From: PNNG01 sp046291695
Lineage (GTDB): Bacteria; Bacteroidota; Bacteroidia; UBA7662
Direction: 5' to 3'
NCBI GenBank assembly: GCA_046291695.1
Contig: JBKBSO010000010.1
Location: 1 to 64,000, forward strand
DNA length: 64,000 nt
A program made the translations under genes and the position numbers. The notes under the pieces were generated by a model that ran no database searches, was not told where the DNA came from, and saw only the letters and a list, made by a program, of their open reading frames with translations. Shown piece after piece: positions 7,701 through 17,541 of the stretch. Position 1 is the stretch's first letter, and the number at the start of each line of letters is the position of its first letter.

Positions 7701-10700
7701 TCCTAACCCAAACCATTGAGCTGAACGGAACAGGCTTAAGCTATGCCGGTGCCCTCATTTCCACTTCGGGCAACAACCGTTTTGATGGCGAGGTCTTGCT
7801 AGATGGTACCGTGCGCATCACCACAGCCGCCGACAGCGTTACTTTCAACGGCAGCCCCTTTTCTATTGGTGTAGTCAGCGGCAGCCGAACGCTTACCATC
7901 GACAATGCCGGGGCAGTTTCGGTGATGAATGAGTTTTGGCAAGGTCCGGGAACCAGTATCTTTACCAAAATCGGCACGGGCAATCTTCACCTTTACGGAC
8001 AACGTACTTCGGCAGGGGAGTTCCGCTTCGACAATGGCGGGGTATTGTATTTATGGGCTGAAGATCGCAATCCGAACAGTGTTATTCGGGTAAATACCGC
8101 CCGCACGGTCGAATTGAATGGCTTTAGCCAAACTTTTGTGCGCTTGAGCAGCAATAACGGCAACAGTATTTTTCAAAACAGTGGGGCGCTTTGTATACTC
8201 ACCATCAATAACGATGGCGGGAGCGCAACACATGCCGGGCGTATTTTTGGCAACATCAGCCTGGTGGTTACCGGCACGGGCAACCAAACCCTTTCCAATA
8301 ACAACGCAACTACGGGAAGTAATTTCACGGGTTCGGTGCATGTAAGCGGGGGTTCGCTTACCATTACCCGAATGTTGAATACAGGGGATCTTTCATCCAT
8401 CGGCACAGGCACCACAAACGATACCGTTTACCTGAGCAATAATGGCGAATTTGTGTACAATGGCAGTACCGGCAATGGCGATACCAACCGGCCATTCCGC
8501 CTGCTTGGGCCTGGTACGATATCGGTTACGAGCAGTGCCACTTTTAATGTAAATGGCGGCATCAGTAGCTTAGACCACGACCTTACCCTATCGGGCACGG
8601 TTGGCACCAGCAGGGTGGGGCAGGTCGAAAGTGTGATTAATTTGGGAACAGGCAATTTGATAAAAAACGGCATTAACCTCTGGCGGCTGGGAGGCGATAA
8701 TGTGTACACCGGCAACACCATAGTAAACGATGGCGTATTACGCATCGAAGGTCCTGCCGAAGTATTGCCCGACCAAACCACCATTGTGATGAATGGCGGC
8801 ATTATCGAATTCCACGGCTCCGACGAAAGTGTAGCCGGGCTCCAAGGCAACAGTGCATCGGCGGAGGTACGCCGTGGGGTAGCCGGCAATTTTCTACTAA
8901 CCCTCAGCCGCAGCTCGGGCAACAGTACCTACAACGGCACCATTGTCGATGGCGCTAATGGCACCATGGGCATTGTAAAAGCCGGGGGTTATACCCAGCG
9001 ATTTGGCGGGGTAAATACCTATACCGGGGCCACCATCATCAACGGCGGCTTGCTTAAGGCCGAAAGCACCACCTTCATCGGCAGCAGCACGGCCGTAACC
9101 CTCGCCAATGTGGCCGGAGCCGAGCTCGACATTACCGGCTTTAACACCACCATTGGTTCGCTGAGCGGAGGTGGCAGTACAGGTGGTTTGGTACGGCTGG
9201 GTACCGCCCTGCTTTCCCTAGGCGATGCCACCGACTTTACCTACAGCGGCGAAATACTTGGGCAAGGCACAGCAGGTATCATTAAACAAGGCACAGGCAT
9301 CTTTACCCTGGCCGGAAACCCCAATTACGAAGGCGTAACCCTTATTAACAACGGCACCTTGCGTGCAGGCGATAACCTGAGCTTTAGCGGAACCGTTTCT
9401 ATTTCTACCAATGGACGTTTTGACTGTGCTAGTCAAAATTCCACCACCCTTTATCTTTCCTTTAACGATGTACGTCAAATTGGAGGCACCTGGGGCAGCA
9501 CCAACGGTGTAGGCACCATCCCTGCTACCCAAAGCAACACCTATTTTACGGTAGCCTCAACCGGTAATTTGCAGGTAGTCGACGGCATTGAGCGCGGCTA
9601 CTGGCTGGGCGGCACCAGTACCAACTGGTTTACTGCCAGCAATTGGTATGATAATTTTATTCCCGACGATACCACCAATGTGGTAATCGAGTGTAATGCC
9701 TGCTTTCAGCCCAACATCAATGCTTCGGCCGAAGCCCGCGACATCATCATTTTCCTGGGGGCCAGCCTCAGCATTTCGGGCAGCAACCAGCTCGATGTGT
9801 ATGGCGATTGGCTCAATAACGGCAGCTTTACCCCCAATACTTCCCTCATCAATTTCCGGAAGAGTTCGGGATTGGTACGCGTGGTATCGCGGCCCGATAT
9901 TGCACCTTTTTACGACATCGAGTTCACCGGCTCCGGCACCATGCAAATTGCCACCAACAGCGCCCAGCCATTTACCATGGGTGGCGCCTTCATCACCCAA
10001 AACGGCGGCACCATCGACCTCAATGGCAAAAGTTTGCTTACCTCGGGCTTCGAAGGCAATGGATTAGTAACCAATGGGTTGAATTTTAATGTAGAAATCA
10101 TCCTGAGCACCGTAGCTCCCGACCGTTCCTATACCGGCATCATCCAAAACGGGGCAGGAACTGTGGCCATCCGCAAACAAGGAACGGCCACCCAAACCTT
10201 CAACGGCAACAACACCTTTAGCGGGGGCATCATCATCGAAGAAGGCATGGTGGTAGGCCGCAACAACGCCAATGCCCTGGGAGCAGGACCGGTAACGCTT
10301 ACGGGTAGCAATCCCGTGCTCATGCTCAGCCATACCGCCGGAAACGGACTCAATTTTGGCAATGCCGTTACGGTAAATGCCAATGCCACCATCATTAGCG
10401 AGGTAAACAGCAGCGGGGCAGGAGCCACCCACAGCCTGGGGGCGCTCAATGTAAACGCCGGCAGCCTGATAATTAACGGGGGCACTAACGTTACCAGCGG
10501 TATCGCCGGTATCAACTTTGGCGTGGCTACCCATACCGTAGCGGTAAATTACCAAGTGAATAACCCCACCAATGGGGGCACCAGTCAGCTCAGCTTGGGC
10601 GGCATTAACGGGGCCACGGCCACCGTAACCTTCAGCGGTAACGGCGATTTTGTGCAAACAGGTCCATTTAACATTGCGCCCCCTTCGGCCCAAAACGCCC

Positions 10701-13700
10701 TGCACATTACCACTACCGGCACTACCACGCTCAGCCAAAACAACACCATGAGCGAACGCCTGCAAATTGATGCGGGCACCTTTGTGGCCACCGGAAACGC
10801 CAACGCCATGGGCAATGCCACCACCGTTTTCCTCAATATTCCGCAGCTTATTCTGCGCAACAATACCGGGCTGGCCTTCAACAACCCGGTTTCGCTCCAA
10901 CAAAACGCTACCATCATCAGCGACCTCATTACAGCAGGGGCCGGCGTAACCCACAGCCTGGGCAATATCAGCCTGCTCAGCCCAACCCTGCAGTTGCGCC
11001 TCTCGGCAGGGGCTAATGTAACCAGCGGACTGGCAGGGGTAAGTACCGGCACCGTGGCCATGTCGGCCAACAACAGCCTGTACGAAGTAGATACCAATTG
11101 CGTACTCAGTTTTGCCGGCTTTACCAGCAATAACACCTTCTCTAAAATTGGAACAGGCCAGTTAACCGTGCGCGGAAGCGATGGCACGCGCTCAGGAGGT
11201 ACCATTACCCTTACCGAAGGCATTTTGCGCCTCGAAGGGGCCAATGCCCTGGGCACCAGCCTCACCGCGGTGCTCAACCTCGATGGCGGCCAACTCCAAC
11301 TGGCCAACAACACCAATACCGTGTTCAACGGCTGCCAAACCCTTACCCGTGCAGCCGCCAGCATCATGATCGACCGTACCAGCGGCTCGGCAACGGCCAT
11401 GACCCATACCGTAAACCGGGTGCAAACCACTACCGGCAACCATACGCTTAGCCTTGTGCGCGGACCCAACATTACAGGTACCGCCACCGGTACCCTGGGC
11501 ATGAACACCCTCAACCAAAACCACGAGTCGGTTTATCAGGTTGATGCCGACGCCCGCATGGAGCTCCCCAGCTTCACATCCACCCAAATCATCAATTTTG
11601 AGGGTGCCGGCGATGTGGTGCAAGCCCCCGGCTCGGTTTGGGCAGGCTCCAACAGCCGGCCGGTGTATAACGGTACGGGCCGCCTCATCCTCAGCGAAGC
11701 CAATACCTATGCCGGCATCACCACCATCAACAACGGCACGCTCCTTATTCAAAATACCCCCCAAACCTTCACCGGAGGGCTCTTCATTAACGCCCCCGGC
11801 CGCATGAACCCCAATGGCCTCAACAGCGCAGCCTACCGGGTCGATCTCGACGGCCAACGCCAAGGACCACGAACCTTTGGTGCAGTGGGCTCAGGCGCCA
11901 TTACCGAATCGGATGTGCTGTTTACACCCGGCAGTAGCGGCCTGCTCGCCCTCAAAGGCTATTTCCAATTTGTCGATCAGCCCGTAGGTGGCCGAAGCGG
12001 ACTTTCGCTGGCCCAAAACCCCGTGCTTGAAATCCGCGATTCGCTGGGCTTCCTGCTGAATAATGCCGTTCACAATGTCGAAATTTTGGCCAGCCTCGGC
12101 AGCACCGATGCCCTCAATATTGGCTTCCTCGATGGCGATACCCTGGTGGCAGCCATAAATGGTGTGGTAACTTTCGATTCTTTACGATTGGGCGGACGCG
12201 TAGATAGCAATTATACCATTATCTTTAGTGCCGACAGCCTGTTCATTTTGCCCATCGAATCAAATATTCTGAAGGTATCAGCAGGGCCGCTAAGCCCGAC
12301 CATTTCTACCCTCATTGCCTCGCCCGATTCGGTGCGCGCCAATGGGGTGGCTACCGTGGTGGTAACCGTTACCCTGCAAGACGCCCAAACCAATACCCTC
12401 ACCAACGAAATTGTTACCCTCTTTACCGATAGCAACCAAATCCTGAACATCAGTCCGGGTATAGGCGCCGTTTCCGATGCCAACGGCCAGGCTTCCTTCA
12501 GCATCAACACCACCGTGGCCGACTCGGTAAACTTCCGTGTACAAGCCATTTCAGAAGGCGATACCTTCCTCACCGACGACATCGCCAAGGTTTATTTCTT
12601 CCCCGGTCCACCGGCCGATTTGTTTTTCCAGAACCCGCCCATAACCACCACCGTTGACGTGGCATTTTCGCCACCCATCACCGTCATTGTGCGCGATTCG
12701 TTCCAAAACAAGGTGTGGAGTAGCAGCAATCAGGTGAGCATAGCCCTCAGTCCTTCGGCACCCCTCAATGGCACCACCACCGTTACAGAGCAGGGAGGCT
12801 TTGCGGTCTTCCCGCTGGTGAGTATTCCCAATGGGGGCACCTACCAAATGGTGGCCAGCTCGGCCCCCCTGGCCAACGTTAACTCATTGAGTTTTGATGT
12901 GATCGAGAATTTTTACCTCGGCGGCAATGGCGATGGCCACGATATGCAGTTTGGCCGCCTGCAAAACCTCGAAGGACGTTTTGTAGTGAGCCTTACGGGC
13001 AGCTTCCTGGCCGGCGATAAGGTGTTCGACGGCACCACCATTGTGCCCGCCGGCAGCATCCTCCAAAACGATGTGGTGCTCGACCAGCCCGATCCGGCTT
13101 TCCCCAATGTGCAGGTCGATACCATTACCTACCGCTTCCGCTCCCCGGGTGTGGGACGTAACCGGGCCCTCATCATCGATTCCATCAGTGTGTCGGGTTC
13201 CGACACGGCCGAATACATCGTACGCCTCAATACCGCCACCCTGGGCTCGGCCAACATCCTGGGGCCTTCGCACTTTGGCGGGGCCGGTAGGGGCGATGTA
13301 CAAGCCCAAAGCGATACACTTTTCCTCGATGGCATAAAAGCCGTGCCCAACCGCTTGGTGTTGCTCAGCCAAAGTGCCGACCAATTGGCCAATACCCCCT
13401 TTGGCCTGAAAGCCCAAATTGTATCGGCCGACGACCGCCGTGTGCCCTTTGGAGCCGGCGACGCCTCACTCAGCCTTTTTACCAACCCCACATCGGCCAC
13501 CCTCAGCGGCAGCCTCAGCCAAAGCTTCACCGCCGGTGAAGCCGTTTTTGCCGACCTCAGCATCAACCGGGGCGGCCAAGGCTACCAACTGACCCTAGAA
13601 CCTGGCAGCCTCACCCATGCGCTCGACAGCATCGTAACACCACCTTTTGATGTGTATGCGGTGTACAGCGGCGGCAACGGCCGGGGCGATACGAGCCGAC

Positions 13701-15712
13701 TCATTGCCAGCCGCGGCCTCGATGGACTCCTCTACCAAGGCTGGATAGGCGGTGCCCCCGGCAATCCGAACAACTGGTATGTGGCCGATAACTGGAGCAG
13801 CGGCGAACTGCCCGATGATAGTTCGCGCATCATTATCGTAAACCGCCTGCATTTACCACGGCTTATCCGCTCGGCTACCCCCGCCCTCAACAGCTTTAAC
13901 CTGGCTTCGAATGGCGCCCTCTTTCTTAACGATGGGGCCCTACTTCAAATCGACTCCGGTACCACCGGTGCTTCGGCCGCCGACGGCCCGCTCTTCCGCA
14001 TCCAAAATGGGGCAGAAGTTGAAACCCGGGGCAACAGCCGCATCGTCATCGAACCCAATGCCCGCTACATCAACCTGAGCGAAAGCCAGCCAACACTCGA
14101 AGTACGCCAACGTATAACCGGCACCAAAGGCTGGCGACAACTGGCGGCACCCGTACGCACCACTTACCAAGATTGGCTCGATAGCCTCGAAACCCAAGGG
14201 TACACCGGCGCCAAATACGACAGCCTGCAACCCAATGTGCTCTGGTTTGCCGAAACCGATACCGGTACCACCCTCCAAAGCTGGCGCAAACCCACCAATG
14301 CCACCGACAGCGTGCTGCTCGGCCGGGGCCACTTTGTGTACGTATTTAATGGCGCCGGCTGGCCCGCCAGCGTGGCCGGTTCAGGCGCCTACAGCGATAC
14401 CCTGCCCAAAGTGCTTACCGCCACCGGACGCGAACCCAACCTTTCTTCGGGACCCTTTACCTTCCCCGAACTTACGTTTACCCCACGCAGCCTCAGCACC
14501 GTGGCCGATACCGCAGGCGGTAACACCTTCTTCCTCGACGAAAACATCGCCGACGAAGGCTGGAACCTGCTCGGCAACCCCACCGCCAGTGTACTGCATT
14601 GGGACGAAGCCGGGGCCTGGACCAAAACCAACCTCAATAACACCATCTACATCTGGGATCCCAACTTTGGCAATGGCACCGGTGGCTACCGCTATTGGAA
14701 TGGCGATATCGGCAATATCGACGATACCACCCTCGAAGCCGGACTCCTGGCACCCTACCAGGCCTTTTGGGTACACGCCAATGCCGCTAACCCGGCGCTC
14801 AGCTTTACCAATGCCGCCAAAAGCACCCAGTCGCAACCCTATATCAGCCGCACCGCCGGCAGCCTGCCCAACATCAGTTTCGAAATAAACGGACAGGGCA
14901 TGAAGGCCAACAGCTTTGTGAGCTTCGGACCACAAGCCATTACCGGCCCCGACCGCTTCGATGCCTACCAACTCGAATCCTACAACGACGACTGGCTGAT
15001 GCTCTACACCAAAAGTTCGCCCCAACACCGCAAGCCTTTGGTGATAAACCACCTGCCCGACCAGCTCAACGAAGAGCTCGCCATTCCGCTGCATCTGTCC
15101 GCAGCTCGGAATAGACTTCCCATTTCGGGAAGCTATGCCCTCAAGTGGAAACTTTCCGACAACTGGCCTGCAAATTGGGCCGTGGCCCTCATGGACCACC
15201 ACCAGCAAAAAGTGGTAACCATGATAGATAAAACGTCATATAGTTTTAATTATAATGCACCGGTTAGCCCAACAGCACGTAGTTCGGGCGACCAAAGCAG
15301 CGAATTTCGTAGCCCCAAGGCGGTATTGCACCAGGCCGGCAACGGCAGTAACAATATGCCCATGCTCCGCCAACAACGCGAACCCCAGCGTCCGTTCACC
15401 ATTGTAATCATCCCCAACCACGACGGCGGACCCATCAGCTACCGCCCCGATCACCCCTATTTATACCCCCCTACGCCCAACCCATTTGTGCACGAAACCA
15501 CTTTGGCCTTTTATTTGCCGCAAAATGGCGACGTCATGATTGAAGTAAGCGATATGCAAGGAAGGCTTATTAGCCGACAACCAAAAAGCTGGTACCCCGC
15601 CGGTACGCACGAGCTTAATTGGAGTGCAAGCCAGCTCAGTCCGGGCACTTACCTCCTGCGCCTGATTACCGATGATTTTGTTTCCACGCAAAAGGCAGTG
15701 AGGGTGAGATGA
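4712..15712 (+). CDS. Giant T9SS-exported beta-solenoid adhesin with PATR repeats
   Basis: About 3,660 residues. The start is uncertain: TTG at 4712 follows a promoter-like element, while GTG 4739 or TTG 4742 would also keep the signal peptide (hydrophobic core ending AFAQ). At least eleven passenger-associated repeats of the form NTYTGgTTinaGtL occur between about 5185 and 11740; they form right-handed beta-helices in autotransporters and adhesins. W-N-W modules lie near 4860, 9600 and 13735. An Ig-like Big-1/invasin-type domain lies near 12300-12600. The last 85 or so residues (PTPNPF start, then a GTYLLRL strand) are a type A T9SS sorting domain, so the protein should cross the outer membrane by T9SS and be anchored on the cell. 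It shares an ATGA overlap with the next gene, which ties it to the fimbria-like operon. The binding target is unknown. Confidence 0.85.
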   Translation: MKTTARILQVLAKNKATAVLSKTGLVLLACFLFTGLAFAQTPIVSTQSGNWDQPSTWFGGVVPTASDPVVVSSGHTVTLVANTSINTLLTVNGTLALATRNMTAGGLAGSGFISTASGSPQLTIGSLNTNTAFTGRIGPGAIAFIKNGTGRLELTFENTYTGATTINAGSIRITNPQALGTSIGSVTINDAAALELSSLAGFTFTRPLGIRKFGPDANGAILNVAGDNILSNTVTLNDEAGIGCTGGSLTLSATTSVTGATWPLYIRGTQAISITGNITTTTGALFKQGTNTLSLSGASTFSGGVNLEQGVILARSNGALSNAGTVTVSSGATLRLENDITIARPININGNGVSSGGAIRQISGSNIISATITMQSGARIQSDGGLLTLSNATSVSAAGFNLTFSGSGNMTISGNLALTAGSVTKIGNGTTTFMVANTYTGGTTMSAGAINIRNANALGTTGTIEVTSGGTLQLEGGITFSRAITINGNGTGNNGAIRGFGGSNTISSTISLSGNARIYSDNGGTLTLSNTTAVSGGGNNLSIGGNNDINVNGNLNLGSGSLTKLGNGTVILTVSNSFTGGATVSGGALRINNQNRLGSSGDITITSGGLQITGGITISRPIFLSSTTGSGGIQSISGNNTISSTIELTNNARINADAGTLTLSNANSINATNRNLWLGGAGNMNVQGTITIGTGNLTKDGSGTVTLQVPNTYTGTTNVSAGTLVYGTNDIIFTGDLNVNGGTLNIGPYNDEVGIISISGSGSIIGTGTLNSTAGYEFQSGSIDVVLGGNVGLTKTSTGTLTLTAANTFTGQVWIQQGTLIVSSLNRVVGGNPSSNLGAPTTVANGTIRMGNGNNTATLRYEGPGETTDRVFELAGTTGLIIIQSAGTGGLTLNGNFNATGAGSKTLRFDGANTGTQLNTINGQINNASPTHITSLDFRSQGNWLLPNANSFTGRTDLSNNTRVIIRHNHSLGINPDRTRVNTGAMLELWHNGTPIILTQTIELNGTGLSYAGALISTSGNNRFDGEVLLDGTVRITTAADSVTFNGSPFSIGVVSGSRTLTIDNAGAVSVMNEFWQGPGTSIFTKIGTGNLHLYGQRTSAGEFRFDNGGVLYLWAEDRNPNSVIRVNTARTVELNGFSQTFVRLSSNNGNSIFQNSGALCILTINNDGGSATHAGRIFGNISLVVTGTGNQTLSNNNATTGSNFTGSVHVSGGSLTITRMLNTGDLSSIGTGTTNDTVYLSNNGEFVYNGSTGNGDTNRPFRLLGPGTISVTSSATFNVNGGISSLDHDLTLSGTVGTSRVGQVESVINLGTGNLIKNGINLWRLGGDNVYTGNTIVNDGVLRIEGPAEVLPDQTTIVMNGGIIEFHGSDESVAGLQGNSASAEVRRGVAGNFLLTLSRSSGNSTYNGTIVDGANGTMGIVKAGGYTQRFGGVNTYTGATIINGGLLKAESTTFIGSSTAVTLANVAGAELDITGFNTTIGSLSGGGSTGGLVRLGTALLSLGDATDFTYSGEILGQGTAGIIKQGTGIFTLAGNPNYEGVTLINNGTLRAGDNLSFSGTVSISTNGRFDCASQNSTTLYLSFNDVRQIGGTWGSTNGVGTIPATQSNTYFTVASTGNLQVVDGIERGYWLGGTSTNWFTASNWYDNFIPDDTTNVVIECNACFQPNINASAEARDIIIFLGASLSISGSNQLDVYGDWLNNGSFTPNTSLINFRKSSGLVRVVSRPDIAPFYDIEFTGSGTMQIATNSAQPFTMGGAFITQNGGTIDLNGKSLLTSGFEGNGLVTNGLNFNVEIILSTVAPDRSYTGIIQNGAGTVAIRKQGTATQTFNGNNTFSGGIIIEEGMVVGRNNANALGAGPVTLTGSNPVLMLSHTAGNGLNFGNAVTVNANATIISEVNSSGAGATHSLGALNVNAGSLIINGGTNVTSGIAGINFGVATHTVAVNYQVNNPTNGGTSQLSLGGINGATATVTFSGNGDFVQTGPFNIAPPSAQNALHITTTGTTTLSQNNTMSERLQIDAGTFVATGNANAMGNATTVFLNIPQLILRNNTGLAFNNPVSLQQNATIISDLITAGAGVTHSLGNISLLSPTLQLRLSAGANVTSGLAGVSTGTVAMSANNSLYEVDTNCVLSFAGFTSNNTFSKIGTGQLTVRGSDGTRSGGTITLTEGILRLEGANALGTSLTAVLNLDGGQLQLANNTNTVFNGCQTLTRAAASIMIDRTSGSATAMTHTVNRVQTTTGNHTLSLVRGPNITGTATGTLGMNTLNQNHESVYQVDADARMELPSFTSTQIINFEGAGDVVQAPGSVWAGSNSRPVYNGTGRLILSEANTYAGITTINNGTLLIQNTPQTFTGGLFINAPGRMNPNGLNSAAYRVDLDGQRQGPRTFGAVGSGAITESDVLFTPGSSGLLALKGYFQFVDQPVGGRSGLSLAQNPVLEIRDSLGFLLNNAVHNVEILASLGSTDALNIGFLDGDTLVAAINGVVTFDSLRLGGRVDSNYTIIFSADSLFILPIESNILKVSAGPLSPTISTLIASPDSVRANGVATVVVTVTLQDAQTNTLTNEIVTLFTDSNQILNISPGIGAVSDANGQASFSINTTVADSVNFRVQAISEGDTFLTDDIAKVYFFPGPPADLFFQNPPITTTVDVAFSPPITVIVRDSFQNKVWSSSNQVSIALSPSAPLNGTTTVTEQGGFAVFPLVSIPNGGTYQMVASSAPLANVNSLSFDVIENFYLGGNGDGHDMQFGRLQNLEGRFVVSLTGSFLAGDKVFDGTTIVPAGSILQNDVVLDQPDPAFPNVQVDTITYRFRSPGVGRNRALIIDSISVSGSDTAEYIVRLNTATLGSANILGPSHFGGAGRGDVQAQSDTLFLDGIKAVPNRLVLLSQSADQLANTPFGLKAQIVSADDRRVPFGAGDASLSLFTNPTSATLSGSLSQSFTAGEAVFADLSINRGGQGYQLTLEPGSLTHALDSIVTPPFDVYAVYSGGNGRGDTSRLIASRGLDGLLYQGWIGGAPGNPNNWYVADNWSSGELPDDSSRIIIVNRLHLPRLIRSATPALNSFNLASNGALFLNDGALLQIDSGTTGASAADGPLFRIQNGAEVETRGNSRIVIEPNARYINLSESQPTLEVRQRITGTKGWRQLAAPVRTTYQDWLDSLETQGYTGAKYDSLQPNVLWFAETDTGTTLQSWRKPTNATDSVLLGRGHFVYVFNGAGWPASVAGSGAYSDTLPKVLTATGREPNLSSGPFTFPELTFTPRSLSTVADTAGGNTFFLDENIADEGWNLLGNPTASVLHWDEAGAWTKTNLNNTIYIWDPNFGNGTGGYRYWNGDIGNIDDTTLEAGLLAPYQAFWVHANAANPALSFTNAAKSTQSQPYISRTAGSLPNISFEINGQGMKANSFVSFGPQAITGPDRFDAYQLESYNDDWLMLYTKSSPQHRKPLVINHLPDQLNEELAIPLHLSAARNRLPISGSYALKWKLSDNWPANWAVALMDHHQQKVVTMIDKTSYSFNYNAPVSPTARSSGDQSSEFRSPKAVLHQAGNGSNNMPMLRQQREPQRPFTIVIIPNHDGGPISYRPDHPYLYPPTPNPFVHETTLAFYLPQNGDVMIEVSDMQGRLISRQPKSWYPAGTHELNWSASQLSPGTYLLRLITDDFVSTQKAVRVR

Positions 15713-16236
15713 AAATGAGGATAGTTATTGTGATGATAGTATTGTTTACAGCTGTATGGAATAGTGCAAAAGCACAACAACCGCGAAGTGGCGCCTACTA
15801 TTCGCAGGATGTTACGGTGCGGGCTACGGCTGCTATTACCGATAACCTCAGTTTGCTTACCATGCGCGATATGACCTTAACGGAAACAGGTGCGGTTGAA
15901 GGGGTTATCATTGTCCCGCCTTCTACCAGCCCATATTCAGGCATGATGCGCATCAATGGGCGTCCAGGTCGTCAAATCCGCATCACCTACTTATCTTCAG
16001 AAACACTTATTGAAGAAGGTGGTTCTGGTGGTGTAGTCAAGGCCAATTACCGCATTAGCGGCTTTGAAACCGATAACCAATCAGCCAGTGTGCTGCTCGA
16101 TATTGGGGAAGCTGTGGTACGCATTGGCCCGGAAGGTACCTACCACATTTGGTTGGGTGCCGAAATAGATATTTCGAATGCTACGCCAGGTGCTTACACA
16201 TCCGACTTTATTATTGAATTGGAGGGCAGTAACTAA
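15709..16236 (+). CDS. Secreted DUF4402-family fimbrial subunit-like protein
   Basis: The 175-residue protein has a signal peptide ending AKAQ. It has the DUF4402 pattern: a strand VTVRATAAIT, a central glycine-rich stretch and a C-terminal YHIWLGAEIDI strand set. DUF4402 proteins are small extracytoplasmic beta-sandwich proteins often encoded next to PapD-like chaperones and ushers. It starts at an ATGA overlap with the stop of the adhesin gene and itself overlaps the next gene by 1 nt, so translation is coupled on both sides. It is probably a minor subunit or adaptor of the surface structure. Function is inferred from family and context. Confidence 0.7.
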   Translation: MKMRIVIVMIVLFTAVWNSAKAQQPRSGAYYSQDVTVRATAAITDNLSLLTMRDMTLTETGAVEGVIIVPPSTSPYSGMMRINGRPGRQIRITYLSSETLIEEGGSGGVVKANYRISGFETDNQSASVLLDIGEAVVRIGPEGTYHIWLGAEIDISNATPGAYTSDFIIELEGSN

Positions 16237-16850
16237 TGCGTTTTGTGTACACATACCTGATGTTGACTTTGCTCCTTGTTCATAGCAGTGAGGCGCAGCG
16301 TATCAATTTCAAAACTTTCGTGCAAGGGGAGGGTATTACGCTAACGCTGGTTGACAATCCATTAGGCCTCAATTTCAACCAAAAACAGAACATCATCGTG
16401 GTTGGCGATCCAAGTGTTATTGACATTATCCTCGGCGATATGCAAGTGGTAGTGGTGGAAATTGACGCCCCAATCGAATATGATTTGATAGCTGAGTTAA
16501 ATTGGTCTTCGGGCCTCAGCTTGGGTGCTTCTGATACGGGTACCCTTATTCCGTTTAATATGCGTTGGGCCTACAACAATACGGGTGAACCTACCGATAT
16601 GGCGCGAAGAGCCTCAGCAATAGAAATTCCGCCGCTGTTTCATACCCTACAGTTCCCAGTGCGCAGGCGTACGGCTGGTGGGCCACCTCCACCTCCACCC
16701 ACACCCGACCATGCCGGTTATGTACGTCCACGTAGTAAAGCTTACCTCTTTTTTTACGGTAGCCTGGGTCCAATACCCAACAACATACCTGCTGGAAACT
16801 ATGGGGGAACTATTCAACTAACCGTTAATTATGCCGACAATACTTTTTAA
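16236..16850 (+). CDS. Small secreted protein of unknown family, possible minor fimbrial subunit
   Basis: The 204-residue protein has a signal peptide ending SEAQ. I do not recognise the family. It is rich in beta-strand residues, has a basic patch (RRRTAGG) and then a run of six prolines about two thirds of the way in, and ends in GGTIQLTVNY, which looks like the final strand of an Ig-like subunit. It begins at a TAATG overlap with the preceding DUF4402 gene and its 3' end overlaps the next gene by 20 nt. The context and the C-terminal strand suggest a structural subunit of the chaperone-usher assembly, but this is inference. Confidence 0.55.
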   Translation: MRFVYTYLMLTLLLVHSSEAQRINFKTFVQGEGITLTLVDNPLGLNFNQKQNIIVVGDPSVIDIILGDMQVVVVEIDAPIEYDLIAELNWSSGLSLGASDTGTLIPFNMRWAYNNTGEPTDMARRASAIEIPPLFHTLQFPVRRRTAGGPPPPPPTPDHAGYVRPRSKAYLFFYGSLGPIPNNIPAGNYGGTIQLTVNYADNTF

Positions 16851-17313
16851 ATATCGTAGCCTTATGCTGCTGTTGGCCTTATTGCTGTTGGTGAAAGGTT
16901 CAGAGGCACAATTTATTCGTTTAACCATTAATATTCCTGCGGGTTTTGAGGTAAATGAAGTGCAAAATCCACCACGGGTATTAGAGCCTTTGTCAGATTT
17001 AACGGGTACAGGTTCAGTAGCGGATATTAGAAACTTAAGATGGATAGAGTTGCGCTCACGCGAAAATGTGTCATTAATCATTAGCATGCGTTTTAATTCT
17101 GTTGGAGGTGTAGCTGCAGGACCATTGTACTTTTTAAATGACGGGAGTACCAATTTTTTTGAAGCTACCCGAATGCCGGCCTTTACGGCTCAGGTAAAAA
17201 TGCTACAAACCGATAAACTAATCAGGGAACTCCCGAATAAGCCGGCTTACCTAAGCGCATGGCTGGGCATGCCACCAAGGCAGGGAGGAACCTTAACCAT
17301 CATATATCCATAA
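16831..17313 (+). CDS. Small secreted protein of unknown family, possible minor fimbrial subunit
   Basis: The 160-residue protein has a signal peptide ending SEAQ, the same cleavage sequence as the upstream protein. The mature part is beta-rich and ends in QGGTLTIIYP, resembling the C-terminal strand of the 16236-16850 product, so the two may be distant paralogues. It has no recognised domain. It overlaps the preceding gene by 20 nt and is followed by a 228 nt gap before the next subunit gene. A minor pilin-like role is inferred from position only. Confidence 0.55.
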   Translation: MPTILFKYRSLMLLLALLLLVKGSEAQFIRLTINIPAGFEVNEVQNPPRVLEPLSDLTGTGSVADIRNLRWIELRSRENVSLIISMRFNSVGGVAAGPLYFLNDGSTNFFEATRMPAFTAQVKMLQTDKLIRELPNKPAYLSAWLGMPPRQGGTLTIIYP

Positions 17314-17541
17314 TGTATAACCTAAGACCAAACATGAATTTCAAATTCTGCACGAAGAAAAGATGATATACGCTTGCAGACTCCGCCGGCCGGTTGCCGG
17401 TGAACTGCCAAAAATCGCGGCGCACGGGTTCGCCAAAAATTAACCCTGATGTATCAGAAGCATTTGCCCGAAGGGTTGTTAAAAACCAAGACTCGGAGGG
17501 CGCTTAATCAATAATTAACCATTTAACAAAAACAAAACAAA
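17314..17541 (+). promoter_or_regulatory. Leader region of the abundant DUF4402 subunit gene
   Basis: This is the only sizeable gap in the gene train (228 nt). It has a GC-rich hairpin-prone stretch around 17383-17400 (CCGGC and GCCGG arms). It ends in a purine-rich leader of ACAAAA repeats directly before the ATG, typical of strongly translated Bacteroidota genes that lack a Shine-Dalgarno site. A TACGCTTG at 17369-17376 is one base from the -7 consensus but lacks a good -33. An extra promoter here is likely but unproven. Confidence 0.35.
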
